64,000 nucleotides of DNA from Meandrina meandrites (taxonomy: Eukaryota; Cnidaria; Anthozoa; Scleractinia; Meandrinidae), in contig OY855912.1 in the NCBI GenBank assembly GCA_963693305.1, positions 4,539,001 through 4,603,000 on the forward strand. Reading direction: 5' to 3'. Under the pieces are notes generated by a model, which had not been told where the DNA came from, did no database searches, and saw only the letters and a program-made list of their open reading frames with translations. Made by a program: the position numbers and the translations under genes. This document shows positions 37,029-51,662 of this stretch, piece by piece; the stretch's first letter is position 1; each line of letters begins with the position of its first letter.

Positions 37029-38262
37029 TCCCACTCGGAGAAGCAACATTCTAAACATTTGACTCGCATATGATCAGATATCGTGCGATCTGAAGACTTC
37101 GCGCGGTAATTTGTGTTCGCGTCTCGTCTACCGAATTGATATCGAAAACACAATTTTTTTTCCGTGTTGGGGGAGATGTTGAAGTTTCTATTCGATCGGT
37201 ACATTACTTTGTGTGGACAGTTGAAGATGTTTTTACTGCTACATGTTGCTGTGACTTGCCCTTCAACATGTCTACCCGATCGTGAGTCAGCAGTTCTTAA
37301 GACATGGAGAACATTTTTCGCGTTTCGTGCAGTAGAAGCAAGAGTGAACGTTTAGGATAACAGCCGCAAGCGAGTATTTCCATAGCTTTCTTGAGTTTTC
37401 AAAAAACTTTACTAAGTGTTTTGATAACTCAACCGAAAAACTGCGAAAGTGTTACATCTACGAGAAAAAAAAATAAAAAGTTAAAGGCGTATTGATCGAA
37501 ACCACCTACCTTTATGACGACGCTTTTTCTATTCACGTCAGCCTGAAAGGATACCCCGATAGGTAAAACGTTTCGTCCTTAACTCTAATACTTGGTTAAT
37601 ACTAAGATCTGCCTCATTTAATAAGCAATCGCGCCTGTTTCCTGCGGTACAACCGCCAAACCTATTTAAAAAGCTGTTTCTGTAAAAACCACCCACTCGC
37701 AAATTTGCGAAAAAATATAATTTGGCTTGAAACTCTGCCAACTGAATGACTTAACCAAGGCTAAAATTAAAACAGATTTGGTTTGATTCAAAATGATTTT
37801 GCCCCTTCCGAGTCCGCCACAACGTCTGAAAAATTAAAAATAGGCCTTTTTCGGAGCCCCTGTAAAATATTGTACTCGCGTCGAATACCGACAAATTTTA
37901 AATCAATTTGCTCATAAACATTTCAAGTTTACCACGAAGGTAACAAAGTTTCCCTCAATTTATCTGGAAGCGCGAAATTAAGTAAGTTATGACCACTACA
38001 AATCGTTGTCGATCGAAGGTTGAAAATGGCCATGACTTAGAAGCTAATTTTTGAAAATTGGGACGTAGTTGCCAACTCTATCCTACACAGCCGTAAAGAG
38101 TAGGATTCTCTGGTGAGTCCCCTAGAGCACAGTTAAGAAAATACGATAAGCTTGACTACATAAGCATTTAAAACCTATTTAGCTGATAGACAAGTAAGGC
38201 CGTAATAGCGAGATCAACCGAAAGAAAAAACACGTGCACACACCACAAATCACAACAAATGC
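37029..38262. other. Convergent intergenic space between genes B and C
   Basis: No gene seen. The ORFs at 36902-37204 and 37538-37741 have no protein support. Confidence 0.4.
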
Positions 38263-38268
38263 TTTAAT
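38263..38268 (-). terminator. Possible polyadenylation signal of gene C
   Basis: ATTAAA on the minus strand about 155 bases past the gene C stop. It is the common variant signal and the spacing matches genes A and B. Confidence 0.35.
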
Positions 38269-38422
38269 CTACCTTCAAAATGCATGCGTACAGAACACCG
38301 TGTTTCCTCTTAAGATTTCCACTCGCTTAATAACATAACTTTAAGCTAAACCCTTAGTAATGTGCCCTCTTTGATTACGAATCTAGTGCATGCGCCGAAG
38401 CGCGGTATCCGACACGTCCTAG

Positions 38423-41188
38423 TTAAGTATATATGCCATTCGGCAACCATCTTGGAATGAGGTATGGATAGGTGAGGTCATCATTTTCCTTCCGTTTCCG
38501 GTTCACTTCTTGCATGCGAGGCTGAACAATTTGCATTAGGTAACTATAGTAACCATTGACGAGGTTCACAGCCTTGATGTCCTTTAGCTCGTTTCCATAA
38601 TCAAACAAGGAATCGAAACGTAAGGTCGCCAGGGAATTCCAGAGGGTAGCCTCGATCTGAAAATGAAAAACGAAATAGTGCTTCTTACAAACTTTATAAA
38701 AAAAATACGAAAGACATAAGTATGATTTCTCCGAAAAGGTTATGTTTAGCGATAATTGCACCTTTTCTTACAATAACAAAAATAATGCCGTAGTGAAATA
38801 ACAAAGAAAGTTAGGTCTGTTAGAATTGCTGGAATTGTTATGGAAAAAAGGTATGAAGGAGGCGTGTGATAGAGTGTCTAGTCAATGTTCTCGTTATACT
38901 TCACAAAAGGTCGTAATTGCTGGCTAGCAACTGACGTCACGGCAGTCATGCTGGGGGACAAGAACAAAGCGTTTTCCTCCGCTGGGAACTAAACTTGTTT
39001 ATCATGCAAATTCTGCGAAAAAGTTAGTTTTTTATTGTTTTGACCACCAACATGGCCGCCTTGTAACGTGGTTGCAAGCGATCAATACCTAGGATTAATA
39101 CAAATACAAATGCTCTTAATTTGGCAAATCAAGTTAGAGAGATTAAGCTTCACGTTTGTTTTTCCCGCGTATGACAAAAAGCCAACTTTGCCGCCTGCAG
39201 CTTATGTGTCAATATGAGTAGTTTCGTGTTTTAGTGGGAATAAGTACAATTTTTCTATTTTACTGATGGATTTATTCAATAATTAGAAAAACGTTTGCAG
39301 AATCAGCAGCATTCTGACGTTTGACGTTAGACATTGGTACGGCTTCAGGTTTGTAATTTCTCTGAACTTACCCTCTCAAATTCTTTTTCCCTCTAAAATA
39401 TTTAAATTACTACTACACATTAACTTACAGCTGAAGTGAGCCTGTTTGGCAGCCGATAAACAGAGAATTTCCCTTCTTCCACTCTTGTGTCATTGTACAG
39501 TTTAGTCGGAAGGTTGGGAATGTACTCAGCGTAGTCTACGAGCTCGTAGTTAACCGAGGCGTGCTGGATCGACAAATGTGAGATGATGCGGTTCACAATG
39601 TCACAGAGCTCTTTCTTGGAACCGACACTTGGAGGCAAACCTTGAATCTGTTAAAAATAAAAAGGAAAGTCACGTGCTGTATCAATGAGAATAGAGAGCC
39701 GATTGAGCACCGCGTCAAAAGTGGGGCATTTTCAGCTGAAGGCTACAAAGTTTGTGAGCAGATTTTACTCATCAGTTTGGTTTAAACCTCTGTTTAATAA
39801 ATGCGAAGTGTAACATGTACTCTCCTTAGGAAGAACACTACTACTTTGAGGCCTTCATTGCTTCCCTTAAAATAAATTAGCTCTAAACAAAGAAGTTAGA
39901 GTAACCCCAAATTACAAATTGACTTTTAAATGCAAGCTATTTTTCTTTTTCTGAATACATGTATGTTATAGGTAAGTAAGTGAAGGTAAGCGAGTGAATC
40001 ATGTCCTTATCAAATTTTAGTAAACACTTGCATTGTACAATAGACTTGACAATGATCACTTCTGTAAGTAATTAAGCAAACTTACGATAACTGAAGAAAC
40101 ATTATAAATAAGAAAAGAAACTGTAATCCGTATTATAACCTGTTTTGTCCAAATCAAATAGTTATCAAACAAAGCCACCACAAAAGTTAAAAAAACTCCT
40201 GTGTTCTGTTGACGAAGCCGGTGTTTACCAGAATAAGGCCAACAGACTATAGCTAACATCCTAGCTTATAGTTTATCTTATTTTATTTGTTTTGTAATTT
40301 GATTATTGTTTTCGAGATAATTCAATAATTAGAGTACTTGCTTACAATTAGTTAATTTACAATAGACCTCACAGTCCTTACAATACACTACTTACAATAA
40401 ACTTACTACTAATACACGATATATAGTTTATTTTATCGTTTTCTTTATATTTACCCTTCCAATGCCTCCGTTTTGCCCAGTTCCATTCAGTGACACTTCA
40501 TTGAGGTACGCCTGAAGTTCCACGTCTTCCTTCACGTCATTATCCACATCATAATACCTAAACAAACGCAATACTTCATCGCCTTCCATTTGAAACTATA
40601 ACAACGATGAGTTTATAGAGACTTTGTCGCAGAAAATTATGACGACACGAAACATTTATTGCTGTATCTTTATGACACACCACCTTTCTTGTGTTTCCTT
40701 CCGCGACCGTTTGCTGTCGCCGTTCAGCAGTTGGATTTAAATCCGAGATGGTTTTTTAAATGGTATTTATAGAAAATATAAGCCGTTTCATTCGCAGGTA
40801 AAAACTGCGTTAGAGTAAAATTTACTTTACTTTGAAGATCTAACAGCACGATACAATAACTTTTACAAATATGAAAAAGTGAGAAAGTAAAAATTAAGTG
40901 CTGAAGGAAGCCACGTAACAGGAATGTACTTTTCTTAGAAGTAGGCTACTCATATGAAACAAATTAAAGATAAAAAATTATAAACGGACTGTTTCACTTA
41001 CAAGTTCACGTATTTTTCCACGAACTTTTCGATAACTTCATAGATTTTTTCGCCATCATCTCGGTAAGGGAAGTAGGGCAGCAGTTTTTTGTCAGCCAAT
41101 CCGCGTTTCTAGTTAAGTAAAAGATAAGTAAAAGTTTTATACATAATCGAAAAAAAATAAAACAGACAGACCGATACAACGCACAGAC

Positions 41189-41233
<45 letters not shown>

Positions 41234-44200
41234 TCTTATTTAATAGGGTAGGAATTGCCGAGCTTTTTAGTCAAACTTTGCCTATTGCTTGTTTATCTAA
41301 ATCGAACTTAAATTTTCGAATTAAAATAGAGCGTATTGTCGCCATACCCGTTTATGAGCAGCAGCAACTTGTGTATACGCAGAATTCTTTATAACATCGC
41401 CCATATATTCACGGTTGTTGGCTCGTTTACGAGAAAATGACGATTTTTTTATCTGGTGTATTAAGAAAAAGCCGTCATTCTTTAACGTGCTCGAGCTAAT
41501 CACACAAGAAATTATGCTCACTAAGGTGCGAAATGCAAGGGTTTAAATTTTTAAATTTTGCAAGTAAAAACCTCTCTCTGTTTTGTTAAGTCAAGCATGG
41601 TGGATTCATTTTTTGTATGCTATCGATAAACCCTTTACCAAGGTTTATTATATGGCTACAATAGTACGCGCGCTCTGATTGGCTGCTGAGCGGGCAAGAT
41701 TTTCTTGTAATGACCGGGCATTATGAAATTTTTTCTCGGCTCGACGGCTCTTTTGAGTTGTGAGGCTGTGAAGGTTACGAGCGCGAGGGGGAAAACAAAA
41801 AAATACCTAGATCTTGGCGTAATGAAGACAAAAGTTGCCTCATTGTCAAAGAAACCGTTTCTTCTGGTTTCGATCGCATGCCCCGGTTCGTTTCGGTTCA
41901 CTGAACATGACATCGAATGACCTCTTGCGCGCGCAAGCGGATTGAAAAACGTTTCCCTTTTTTTTCAGCGCTAAAAAGGCCATATAATAAATAACTTATT
42001 AACCTCGTCCGTTCGGTCGTTACAGGGAAATCTCAGACCTCTGCCTTGATGTATTGACCTCGCTATCGCTCGGTCAATACATCAAGGCCTCGGTCTGAGA
42101 TTTCCCTGTAACGACCTCACTCTCGGTTAATAAGTGGTATGTACTAAACTGTGCCCCAGATGAAAATGTCATCTATGCAGTTTTATTCTATGCTGTAATT
42201 AGCTAATTTTGCGAGTCAAGTTGTACCTTGATGTTGCGCCTGAAATCTGTCGCTTCCCATGTGGATAATGGATGTGCATCTCGAAGGAGTCTCACTCCTC
42301 CGTCGTTTCCATATGCAAACAGGAGGTCCAGGAAACGCGCTTCGTTCACCAGTGCAGGAGTCCCCAACACGTTGGGGACAATTACCTCGCGGCAGTGGTA
42401 CTTCAGTATTTGATTCAGTGGATGCAAAGACGATAAGGTCCGTTTTAAAGAGACACAGAATGGCTCAATAAAATAATGGACCTGAAATAAGACCAAACTG
42501 AACAATCAGATCCATATAGCAAGTGCACACCATCTGAAACGGCTCAAGCAGCACCAGTCACTTGGTGAAATTATATGAATATAAATTTGGCCATGATCAG
42601 TGCAAGAAATAGTTCGTACCTTAGCGAGGTGCTCAACAACTTGCGAGTATCCTATATCCGTGATTTGAACATTGAGTTTAGCAATCAACCAGTTGTCTCC
42701 ATCTTTTGGAGTGTAAACAGCAGAATCTGGCGGAAACAGAGTTTTCGGTTAGGTAAGAAACTGGGCGGGTTGAAAATTGATAGAAGCAGCAATCAGGCAA
42801 CTATGTGTTACAGAAAAAAAGAGGTATGAGGGAATCCTCACTGGTAAAAAAAATACGCACTACGGGCTAACATTACAGTAACTATGGCGGACATGGGGAT
42901 GGGGCCCTTCTCTTTTATCTTGCTGAAAAATAAAAGACTCAAAGGTCCGAAAATTTCACCTTTATTGGAGGGAGAGATCATTTGCTTTCACTCCCCCCCC
43001 CCCCCCCCCCCCCACTTTTCACGCGAGCATGATATATAGGGTGTGTCTTCGACCACATGCGCTCCCCCAACCTCCGCCTTTGAGAACTTACAGATCTGCC
43101 ACTGAGGAACACAACTAAATTTCAGGGTTTTAGACCGTACCTTTTAAGAAAAGTCAGCAAAAAGAAGACGTCTATATAATCCTGAGTGCAGTTTAGCATT
43201 CCTTGTCGTGATACAGGCTGTGACACAAAACTGTCTGGGTATCATGTTATGACGGTACTTGTATATTTGAAAGCCTGATAAGAGTAAACCTATTTTCCTG
43301 ACGCGAGTATATCAAGAAGATGAGCAACGACCTGGTATTGACATATGTCGGTATACATACTGATTAATCCTTGCTAACCTGGTCTGTAGTCCATTTGTAT
43401 GGCGACGGGCACAAGTTCGTTATAGTGACCAACCTCTGTAGATGCAAAAAGAGCAATGGGAGAGAGAAAGTCCCACATGGTCCTTCGAGGATCTCTATCG
43501 GTAAGGTCCGGAGATCTGTCCATATCATCACACAACTCGTAACGCAGAGCGTAGATGCGACCTTGGTTTATTGCCTGAAAATTAATGTCATATAGTGCCA
43601 CAATCTATTTGTATTTGGAATTAAGGTGGAGGTATCACGAGAAACAGGTACGTTGCAATATTGTCAACTTGAAAATTGCAAGATGCTTTTCTTGTTTTTA
43701 TTTGCCATCCAACTCAACAAAAAAAAATACAAGAAAAACATACATCTTCCAAAGAATCTTCAGTCTTCAGAGCCGCTTGTACAGCGGCTTCCCAGTCAAA
43801 TTTAGGATTGAGTGTTTCCTTTAACGTGTTCCAGTCCAGTCCCACTGGTCCTGAAGAGATAGCACGTGGTCATCATCAAAACTTAATGTTCTCTATATCT
43901 ATCTTAAGCAAGGTAACTACCAGGGCATTGAAGGGGATATGTACATATGGGTCAAGCGCTTATGCTTGCTGCACTTCATATAACAGCCCTATTCTTTCAT
44001 GCATAGTATGAGAAAGAAAATAAAATTAACGTAAAATGTTTAGTCTGCTTATCACTGCATTTCGTCGTTAAACAGGGAGGTGAATATATACAATTCAGTA
44101 TTATTCCAACATTGCGCCAATTAACCATATTAAATCAAGAGAACGCGTAAAGTATGATACCTTATTAATACACTGTAGCACAAGGCAAAATTACGGACGG

Positions 44201-47200
44201 AAAGGGGAGCAACAAAATGGCTAGACTTAACGACCCAAACTTAGTCGAAAAAATAGCTAATTATCGTACACTGTAAATTTTAATATATTGTAAAGTAGCC
44301 TAGTGTACCCAATTAATTCTTAATTCGTATTCTTAACTGTATATTTTAAATCTTAATATATTGTAACGTAGTAGTGTCCCCAATTAGCTTCCGCAAGCTA
44401 AATACCTACCCTGACACTTAAATAAAGTTATTATTATTATTCGATGGTTTAAAATATAATAGGCGCTGACCTTTTTTCTCAGTGCTCGTATTTTTCCTCG
44501 CTTCTACTAGGTTCGGAAAAATACTACGCAACTTGCAAAATATCCGCGCGTATTACATGTTAATCCATCGAATACGGTGTATGTGTTTACTGGTGTGATA
44601 ATGCATGATATCCTGCATTTTGACTGGATGAGAAATTGATCATTTGATTTCATATTCAGCACCTTGGCGAGATGAAAATAGTTATATTGTATTTACAGAT
44701 TGGTTTAACCTACCTTGCTTTTCCTTCTCCAATACTTTTCCTGAAAGAGAAGAAATAATTCAACAAAAATTGTAAAATCTTGTCCTCAAATGCCACCGAT
44801 ACAGCTGCCACATGACCTACCTTTGCTTGGATAGCGTTCCGATAGAGGAGAACATGAGCATCGACTTTAAAACCTACCCTAATTAGCTCCCAGAATTTAA
44901 TGCATTACAGGAGGGTTGACAGCATGGAGAATTATTTATTAAATTCATCAGTGGTATACTCCAAGTAATCAATAGTTCCCGCGATTACCGGTATGTCGCA
45001 GGTACGTCAGACGAACATAACAACCAGGATTACAGAGGAAACGTCACGAAGGGTCCATCTTGGAAAGTTTGGTCCAATTTTTTTAAGTTCATACTTGTTA
45101 TCCGATTGTTAATCTGTCTCAACTTATTTTGAGATTTTAATGATTTGTAAGTAACTTATCACTAAAAAACGACTTACGGTTATTGAGGCAGCTACCGTTT
45201 AGTGAAAGTTCGCATTTCAAATTATTTGCTTTTTATATGTTTTTTTCTTTTAACTGTGCCATGGTCTCTAAGCCATATTCACAAAAATAAAAATAAATAA
45301 ATATCAGATATCTTGGTGCTGAATCTGTTTCTCAGTCTCCCGGGGGTTTTCTCTGCGTGAAGTCACTCAATAACAAGCCTTGTTTGACTACTAGTAGCAC
45401 ATCCACTCTCTCGCAAAAAGTTTTGTAAGTTATTACCTTCACAGACACCCCAGCGGTTTTTATCATTTGTAGCACACCATTTTGTAAAGAAATCCTTTCT
45501 TGTGCATTCCTCATATTTTACTCCTTTGTAGGTGAAAGGGAAATGGCACCATTCGCCTTTTGTTGTCTTGACGGTACAGTCCTTAGCTTCTGAAAGTATG
45601 ACAATACGATAGTCAAAAAAGCTTCAGCAATGTATATGGCGAGGAAAAAAATAATTAATATTTTTGTCCACCAAAGTTTAGTTTTAGATTCTTTTGCTAT
45701 AAAACAAGTTCCAAGTAAGAGAGGAATTCGGCGGCAGATAAAGATACCGTTGGCCATTTTAGTCTAAATGGAATATTATTTGTTATTTAGAATATATTCT
45801 TTGGCTTCTGCCTTTGACAGATGCTTGTTCTCCTCGACTCACTCCGACAGGAAACTTCAGCTTGTAAAACCTGTATTTAATAGCAGAGGCGAGGCTAAGT
45901 TGCCAGGTTTGAAATCTGGAGGTCGCTGGTTAAAATCCCCCTAGTTGGATTTGTTCTCAGTAAGCCCAAGTAGAGATTAGTTTCATCAGCCAAGTATCAG
46001 GCGATATTCCGCACGACTTCGCAACGGATAATAATCACCGAAGTGGAGGTGGCTTTTGGTAGATATTTCACTCGGCTGAAAAATATCCACCACTAGCCAC
46101 CGACACTCAGGTGAATAGTTGTTTTAGTATGATACTAAAACAGTGAAATAATATAACACGAAAAGGATTATTTTTAACTCAATTATTCATGTCAACGATT
46201 ACAGTTTTCGCGCGCGAGTTGCTCGGAGGTGAATAGCAAATTGTTTTAGTATATACTAGCTGTCATTACATATATAGTGATCTAGTACCGACAGCCATTT
46301 CCAAGTGGAAAGTGAGAGATTACTAAATAAAGGCGAATTGTCTTTGGTATTTAAAAAAAACTTCCCTAAGGGCTTGCTTCGATCTTTCATTATTTTATTG
46401 GTGCTACATTTTAGTCAGTTAAACTTACTTTCTTCTTCTCCGCTGTCACCTTTCTCTAAGCAATCAGATAAACAAACAAATAAATAGATAAGTAAGTAAC
46501 TGAACAAAATAAATGAAGCTAAACGATCAAGCATTTTTTCCAACGTCATGTTTGTCATACAGAACATGGGTGGCCAAATGAGCGAACAATGTTTGATCAA
46601 CATCGAACAAAGTGAACCCACATAACACTTTCTGCATATTATCGCCGAAATTTAATTAATAACGTGCACGCACGTCACGTACATTCGGTTTCTCATTGGT
46701 TGCTTTTTCCCCTTTGGGCTGGCTCTGTTTGCAGAGGTGGCTAAACGGTCAAACATTTACTCGTGAAGCAAAATGTTGGATGAAAATGTTTGATCTAGAT
46801 TAAACATAGGAAGCTATTTTGCAATGTTGAGAGAGACGGCTAAACATGCTCGTTGAACACGATGTTGGACGAAAATGTTTGATCAGTTTAGCCGGAATTT
46901 AGGGGAATTTTCAAATCAGGTCGATGAAATATTGAAATCTCAAAATCTTACCTTCACAGACTCCCCATCTGCCTTTGAATTTTTCTGTAGTTGAGCACCA
47001 AGGCTCATGATAATGAACAGTGGCACACTTGTGGTAAACTTTACCACGATAGGTAAACGGAAAATGACACCATCTTCCGTCTTCTGTCTTTACTGTGCAT
47101 CTCCTTTGTTCTGTAAGGAATGTTACGAATATAGCACCATCAATATTATCAAAGTACGCAGAGGATATCAGACTGGAATTATTACCAACGAAAGCACATA

Positions 47201-50200
47201 CTTTTACGCAAGACACATATTTGACTGGATTTGTAGGTACATACCCGAAGTAAATATCCCTTCATTTATGCATAACTCAGAAACATGCCTAGCTGGGAAG
47301 CGCTGGCAACTCCCTTTTGTAGATTTTGTATTCTATGTGTCTATCAAACGTTCGTTCATTTTTTCCTTTTATCACATATTTAAAACGAAACAGATATTGA
47401 AATGTATTAATGGTAACCCTGCCGACAGTCTTACTTTCCCCGTGAATGGTCACCCGTTTGATTGACATGGGGTTAGGTCCGGCCAGACGCTGCTGAGTGA
47501 AGAACTTATCACTGATCCATTGAGTTTTATCGTTAATAAACGCCTCGTGTTTGGACGGTAGCCTCACATATTCCTAAAAAATCAAAATACAAAATAACGT
47601 TAAAGTAAATAAGTACTAGCGGACATACAAGGGGCTTTTGGGAATCGTAATGATGCTGAAACTCTCATATATGATATAAAAAATGTGACGAGGTCGCGAA
47701 AACGAGACCGAAGAACGAAAATTGAAACAAAATCAAGCCAAAATTTCAACCGAATGTAAAATGCTTAAGTTTGCAATTTTGGTTAAGAAAACTGGAAACA
47801 ATTAAAAAAATTATGTCAAAATTACGATGTTTGGCCAAACCTGCAAACCTCCGTTTTATCTCAACAGCGTACCTAATTTTTGGACTGGCCGTCTACATTA
47901 CATCCCAGACCCACTAGTTTTTCTCAAGTTTGGTATGGTATTCTTATTATAGGATAATAACGAAAAAATGTACTATTTACCCCAATTATTGGCTCAAGAG
48001 TTGATTGGAAAAACTCTGACAACGCGAGGTATTCTGAGATACTGTTGATCTCTTTTCCACCCGTTAGGTTGTTGTACGTCTCAAATATCGTATTGCTCGC
48101 TTGTGTCATGCTAACATATGCTGTTGTAACATATTTCATGAACGGGTCTTTCAGAGCAATCGCTGCCAGCTCCTTCGCGGTCATGTTCAACAGGGCAAAG
48201 CCATGCAGCGCCGGGTCATGTTTGAGAGTGTATATCTTCTTGTTTTGAGCAAGACCAGCATTCCTGATGGCCTTGCAAACTGGATTGGAATCAGAGTGCT
48301 GAGGAAGGGAGACTTCACAGTCTACAGCTGATGCATACCTTAAACAATAAGAAATGCATTTGTCACCATAATGTGCAGGATCAACTTAGGCCTGAAAATG
48401 CTAATCTAGCCGACAAATTGTTTTCATTTAATTTGCAGACAAATTAAAGCAGCAACTCCATGTAAAATAATAGGTAGCAATACGTCAATAGGCCTTTCTC
48501 ACGCTGTTTAATTCTTTTATGTTTATGTTAATTGTCCGCCAGACCTCATTTTGGAGAACAAATTCTTTTGTATTTTGTACATGCTGACTAGGGTTGGCGA
48601 GCAGATTAGCATGAACACAAAAGAATAGCAAATGCTGAAAAAGGTCTATAAGCTATATTGACTCCCAAAGTAGCCAACTCCCAGTTAGCTTGATAGCTCA
48701 GTTGGTGTGAGCACTGCACCTTTATCGCAAAGGTTGCGTGTTCGAATCCCGTTCAAGACTTGCTTTTCGCAATTGCTCAAGTTGCGCACGCGCGGTACAT
48801 ATCTGCGGTGATCTTTCATTTGCTGAACATATTGTCTGAATACGTCACAATTGCATGCATAAATCACACTATATGTAGCTATGACGTTATAAGTCGATGC
48901 CATAGTGATTGAGCTATACTATCGGGAAGCGGAATGCATAGTAGTAGTCCAGAGACAAATTCGAAATAACCAGGACTATAAAGACCGGAATTCAACCTTT
49001 CGAGGGCAATTTTTGCCAACTTTTTGGCAATAACCATTCCATCGCATGGTTTTTGCCTCGTGTCACGTCATGCAGGCAGTTTTGCATTCCTTCGTTAGCA
49101 TTCCAATGTAAGCGTTCTTCGCATACCAGCTTTGTAAAGCCGCCAATTCACTTTGTGATTAAATGATGCCTCTAACCTGTTCAACAAAGCGGTCACAAGG
49201 AGGCAAAGGAATAAGAAAGGGCTAATGCAAAATGTAAACAAAACAGAAAATGTACATGTTATGATTTCCCCCGGTTTAAAAGAGCAGATGATGTCTCACG
49301 TTCGTGGCACGAGACAGCCCAAATGACCTTTGATTACTTTTTAAAGACAACTTGATAGACCAAGATTGCGTAACATAATATTGTCTTATGACGATAGGAC
49401 TGGCTCACAGTGTATAAAAATACTTCAAAGCTTGTTTTTGGAGCATCATGGAAGAAAGGAATGTAAGGGTGCGTACCATTACGCCAACAATTCTGAGACT
49501 CCGGTTAGAGATTGTATGTCTTGTATGGTAAGGCCCGGTCCGCTCGGGAAAATGTCCGGAATGAGATCACCACCTTTGAAGGTGATCGGTCGGACCGGTT
49601 CGTCCTAAATTTACGGTTCTATCTTGAAAAACTAATTCATGCCCATTACCCTACATTGCCCTACTTCAGCAGATTTTCACAGATGCGGGGATTCGGGAAT
49701 TGTGCAAAATGTTGAGCGTCATTTCGTTCCGGACCCGTTGGAACTGTTTCCTCGCAAAATGTCGTTCCATTTTACACCAGTCAATTTGAATAAATGGAAA
49801 GCACTCTTACCCTCACACGAAGAACGACTTGGGAGCAAGGTTGAAAATTTGTCATGCGTAAAATCATTCAGAAATTTCAGCCCACACGGCGCATTGACTG
49901 CTACCACTAACTAGCCGACGCTATTCAAAAACACTCTTTCTTTAAAGGTATGAAGAAGCCAGTAATTCCCAAGCTAGTAGTCTATATCGCTAGTAATGGA
50001 CCTTGAAATGTATCTTTCCCGACTAGGCTATTTTTTAGAACTGCTTTTCCGCAAACCAGTAACCAATCGCGTTGAAGCATTTGCCGTTCGCGTGTTTTCA
50101 TTGGCTCGCTCGGAAGTCGAGCGAGAAGATCTTGCCTTCCGGTTAGACCTAGTGTATTTGCTTAAGTTCCTTCGTTTTGACTACCATTGAAGCTTCGCTA

Positions 50201-51568
50201 TAGAGAAACATCGTTTTCGGCTGTTTCTTCCATATTTCTTTTCATAGTCCGCCAAAATGAAGCGTCCTCATAAACCAATTACCGCGACCGACTGCGACAA
50301 TAAAATAGATAAGTAAGTAACTGAACAAAATAATGAAGCTAAACGATCAAGCATTTTTTCCCACAGGTTTGTCGTACAGCACATGGGTGGCCAAATGAGT
50401 GAGCAATGTTTGATCAACATCAAACAAAGTGAACCCACATAACGCTTTCTGCATATTATCGCTGAAATTTAATTGATGACGTGCACGCATGTCACATGTA
50501 CATAGATTCGGTTCCTCATTGGTTGTTTTTTCCCATTTGGGCTGGCTCTGTTTGCAGAGGTGGCTTGACAATGAAAGCTGTAACTTGCAACATTCTCATT
50601 GCACATACACGCCATCACTGCACTCGCACGCCACCCTTGGTTCGCAATAAACTGCGTCATTTTCTCGCGCGCAAGGCTTGTCCTAAAAATAGCCTACTCG
50701 CAAATGACATAGCACGCGCCCAAATACTACAATCAAAAGTCGTTGGAACACCAACCCCCATTCTGCCCGGCAATGTTAGATAGCGCAATGCGCCGGAACT
50801 CCTTGTGCAGTGCGTTACAATTTGTAACCAAAAAATTAATAGGCAGCAAGAGAAGGCTTTTTTGCATGCTACACAACATTGTAAAGGGGAAAGGAGGAAT
50901 TACTGAATATTCCCTTTTTATCACTGATTGTAATTGTAAACTTCTACCTTATGAACTTCTGAATAAACGTATTAGACTCCTATTTTTATATTCCTTTGTT
51001 TTCACGGTTAAAAAAGAACTTAACGGCTGTATACAAAGCGGTTGAGCTAATTCGTGCTGACATACTTTTGTTTTGCAATCAGTTAAATCAAATATTTTGC
51101 GTACAATATTTTGAGCGAGAGCGTCATGGACTGCTTAATTTAAACTACTTACAGTCATAGTTATTTTTAGTGATTCAGTTCAATAATGATTAAGTTCCAT
51201 ACCGAGATGTATTTTTAAAGAATGCTCTCGAAGTATCAACAAAAACCGTTCCATTTTTAGTTCATTTCCCAGTACGTCTCTTTAGCAGATTTTCGCATGC
51301 AATGCGGGATTTGGGAAAGAAGTGCAAAATATTCAGCGTCATTACAATCCCGTTAATCCGGTTAGATCGCTAAATGTCTTCCCTTTTATGGCACCAGTCG
51401 ATCGTACTCGAACAACGACTCACGCGCGAGGTTGAAAATTTGTCGTGCGTAAAATCATTCAGGAATTTCTGTACTGAGTGCTTTATAAGTGAGTTCACAC
51501 TTAAATGATTGTTACTAGGTATTTCAACTTCAAAGAACGAGGCGTAGGCCATGGCTCCGACAAATAAA

Positions 51569-51662
<94 letters not shown>

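Noticed and set aside
41656..41920. ORFs of 85 and 65 aa on opposite strands
   Set aside because: They lie inside a repeat element that also occurs at 26800-27280, where the frames are not conserved.
48685..48765. A functional tRNA-Arg (TCG) gene
   Set aside because: The anticodon arm and B box are good, but the acceptor stem pairs only partly and a SINE body follows.
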